Origin: Chrysoperla carnea
Taxonomy: Eukaryota > Arthropoda > Insecta > Neuroptera > Chrysopidae
Assembly: GCF_905475395.1 (NCBI RefSeq)
Contig: NC_058342.1
Span: 36,414,140-36,478,139, forward strand
Length of the DNA: 64,000 nt
Direction: 5' to 3'
The position numbers and the translations under genes were made by a program. The notes under the pieces are model-generated. The model saw only the letters and a list, made by a program, of their open reading frames with translations. It was not told the origin of the DNA and made no database searches. Shown here one piece after another: positions 61,991 to 64,000 of this stretch. The first letter of the stretch is position 1. Each line of letters opens with the position of its first letter.

Positions 61991-62275
61991 GCTGTTCTTA
62001 GGTTTAAGCTAAAGCTACTTTTGACGCCTTTTTAGTGTGCCTTTAGATTCTAAACTGATGAAATTTTTAAACGATTGATACGTTCAAGGTTCCAAATTGT
62101 TCCAAAAAAAATCCATTCTGTTGGTCCAGAAATTTATCATTTTTTAAGATTTTGTAAATATTTTTGGCACGATTGCCACTTTTTTGCCATGATTGCTTTT
62201 TTAAGACACAAATACTAATTGCACTAAACTTCTGGAAATTTCGGAAATATGAAAAACTTAAGGATTTCACTTTTA

Positions 62276-62312
62276 CAATTTATGCTTCCAATTTTGAAGC
62301 ATAAATTGTCCG
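62276..62312. repeat. Perfect inverted repeat (hairpin)
   Basis: ACAATTTATGCTTC and GAAGCATAAATTGT, separated by seven to eight bases, form a perfect 14-bp stem in filamin intron 1. Confidence 0.7.
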
Positions 62313-63159
62313 TAAAATTCGGAATCAGCGGATAAAAATACTTATGAAATACTTGGGCATAAAAAGGTTAAATTAAATAGGTAACGAACCTGTCTTGTGG
62401 CTGCCGTACTATATACAGCAAAATCAATTTTTCACCCCAAAAAGATTTCCAATTTTAACAATAATTAATTGAGCTTCAATTAAAATTTCCATTTATAAGT
62501 AAAAATTAATTTAATTATGAATAAAAAATAAATTTTTTAAACATTTATAATTCATTTATGTGGAATTCAAGAAACATCACTTTTTCTATATAAAAATACA
62601 TGCTAGTGAATAGCACAACTTCATCACTCAGGTCATATTTTCCCCTCTTAAAATGTTTCTTATTATTACATGTCGTTTATTTAAATGGGATTTTTGTCTT
62701 TGAATGTTTTTAAACACATAAAAAGAGAGGTTCGTGGGACACCCGGTTGGAATTATATTTCTATCGTATCTTTGTATATTTATAAATGTAGCGCTTACTT
62801 TATTACTCAGATTTGCTTTGATTTATTTTGCTGGTTTGAATAATTGATTATGCACATTTTGTAAGATCATTTTGTGCCTTTTTCTTTGTCAATTTTGTAA
62901 AATATTCAGTGTGACTTGTAGTCGATTTGCTATTAAAAAAATACAATTCCAAAAAAATGAACGCAGCTTACAGCTTCTTTAACTCTATACTTTATGAGTT
63001 AATTGTAATATTAGTTTAAAAAAGACATACTTCTGATTTAGTAGTCAACCCAATATGCTCGTACGTTACCCACAATTTGTGCAAACAAATTATAACGTCC
63101 GATCAGGAACTAAAATATTAACATAAAAGGACTCAACAAAACTCAAATTCATTTGCAGT

Positions 63160-63350
63160 TTGCAAATGGAACTTATGCTTGTGTCCGACAGCATTGTATC
63201 ACTTCTTAGGCTTCACAATTTCCTGGAATGTCCCTGGGTCCCGGTACCTATACCAGGTTTACATTCATTTGTTCCGCCAACTCATTTAAGGACGTACGGC
63301 AGTTCTGTGCTACCTTTGAGACGTATTTGTTACACACCCCAATTTTTCTT
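63160..63350 (-). mobile_element. LINE fragment, RNase H region
   Basis: The minus strand reads KVAQNCRTSLNELAEQMNVN then VPGPRDIPGNCEA, recognisable as the RNase H 'WVPGH..I.GN..AD' region of an I/R1-type element. The spelling differs from the 11643 family, so it is a second LINE family. Confidence 0.65.
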
Positions 63351-63879
63351 CGTTGACTTGGTGCAAGTGGTATAAGTCTATCTTTTTGGGGGGAAATATG
63401 ACTAAAAATATGTGTAATGTGTAAAATAGTAGTTGTAAGTTGACTTTCTTTACAATCACTTTAAGTTCATTTGTCTGTCCGTCTGTTGCACCAATGAATG
63501 TGAATGCTATTGTACTTGTACCAACAAGAACAAGAGTGAACAGACTGAACTGAACAGACTTGTATAGTAAGTCAGTAAGTGTTATCTGTTTACATTAAAA
63601 ACATGAAGACTTTCTGTTCTAAACTTAAGTAAACGCGCTATCAACACGCTTTGCTTAACTCAGACTCAGACTCACAAGCCAGAGTTAGCTATCATTTGAT
63701 TATTCGAAATGCATTTTTTATTTTTTCTTGAAAAAAATATTAAATCGATTACATCATTTTTTATTTTATTATAAAATTTAAACATTTATCTTATATATAT
63801 ATGGAGGTTAGAGGAGAGACTCGCACCAAATTGGTAGACTTTCATTTTTTTCTGTATCTAATTCCTTGATTCGATAAAT

Positions 63880-64000
63880 TACGGAGCCCCTGGCTATAGG
63901 AATGAGAGGTTCAGGTGAATGGGATGTTTGAGACGATCCTTCTCGGCACCAACGAGTACGCTGCTTCATTCCCTTTAACGCCAGAGTGGCCCAATATCCA
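63880..64000 (-). mobile_element. LINE fragment, RNase H region (runs off window)
   Basis: The minus strand starts at the window edge with LGHSGVKGNEAAYSLVPRRI, the same family as 11643 and 49735. Confidence 0.75.

Larger units (their letters stand above)
61091..64000. other. Filamin intron 1 (partial) with repeats
   Basis: It contains a tandem duplication with a 173-bp offset (61668-61990), a hairpin (62276-62312) and two minus-strand LINE fragments (63160-63350 and 63880-64000). No second filamin exon was seen. Confidence 0.6.

Overview
This window is insect nuclear DNA. It is strongly AT-rich, and the genes are split by short introns with GT..AG ends. They encode familiar insect proteins: a Nrk/Ror2-type receptor kinase, a Snake-like clip protease, the dynein light chain Dlc90F and filamin. 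Two retroelement families end in (CCTAA)n, the complement of the (TTAGG)n telomere repeat found in many insect orders. I cannot fix the order or species from the sequence alone.

Layout. 1-5365 is repeat-rich (inverted repeat block, a hAT-type miniature element, a tRNA-derived SINE). 5366-7747 (+) is a one-exon leucine-rich-repeat membrane protein. 7748-11106 holds foldback elements. 11107-13051 (-) is a ceramide-1-phosphate transfer protein in 4 exons. 14842-18197 (+) is a Frizzled-CRD/kringle receptor tyrosine kinase (Nrk) in 4 exons. 18198-25469 is mostly noncoding and includes a palindromic 306-bp satellite. 25470-28636 (-) is a clip-domain serine protease of the Snake type in 8 exons. 30925-35818 (+) is the exosome nuclease Dis3 in 10 exons. 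37783-39010 (-) is Dlc90F in 3 exons. 40360-43306 (-) is the large subunit of DNA primase in 4 exons. 43307-49935 is repeat-rich. 49936-54502 (+) is one gene in 9 exons encoding two complete serpin domains. 60574-61090 (+) is the first coding exon of filamin, which continues past the window.

The housekeeping genes (Dis3, primase, Dlc90F, CPTP, filamin) show no functional clustering. The Snake-like protease and the double serpin fit one theme, extracellular protease cascades. The protease would be activated by cleavage after Leu, and the serpin appears to carry one P1-Lys bait and one P1-Leu bait.

Most notable observations: the two-headed serpin with intron positions repeated in both halves; an in-frame 43-codon open extension after the Nrk TAG stop; a Dis3 whose PIN endonuclease site has lost two of four acidic residues while the RNB site is intact; a satellite made of alternating palindromes; and a LINE and a tRNA-derived SINE that share a 3' end. 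Exon boundaries were read by eye from splice signals and reading phase; each multi-exon model closes in frame.
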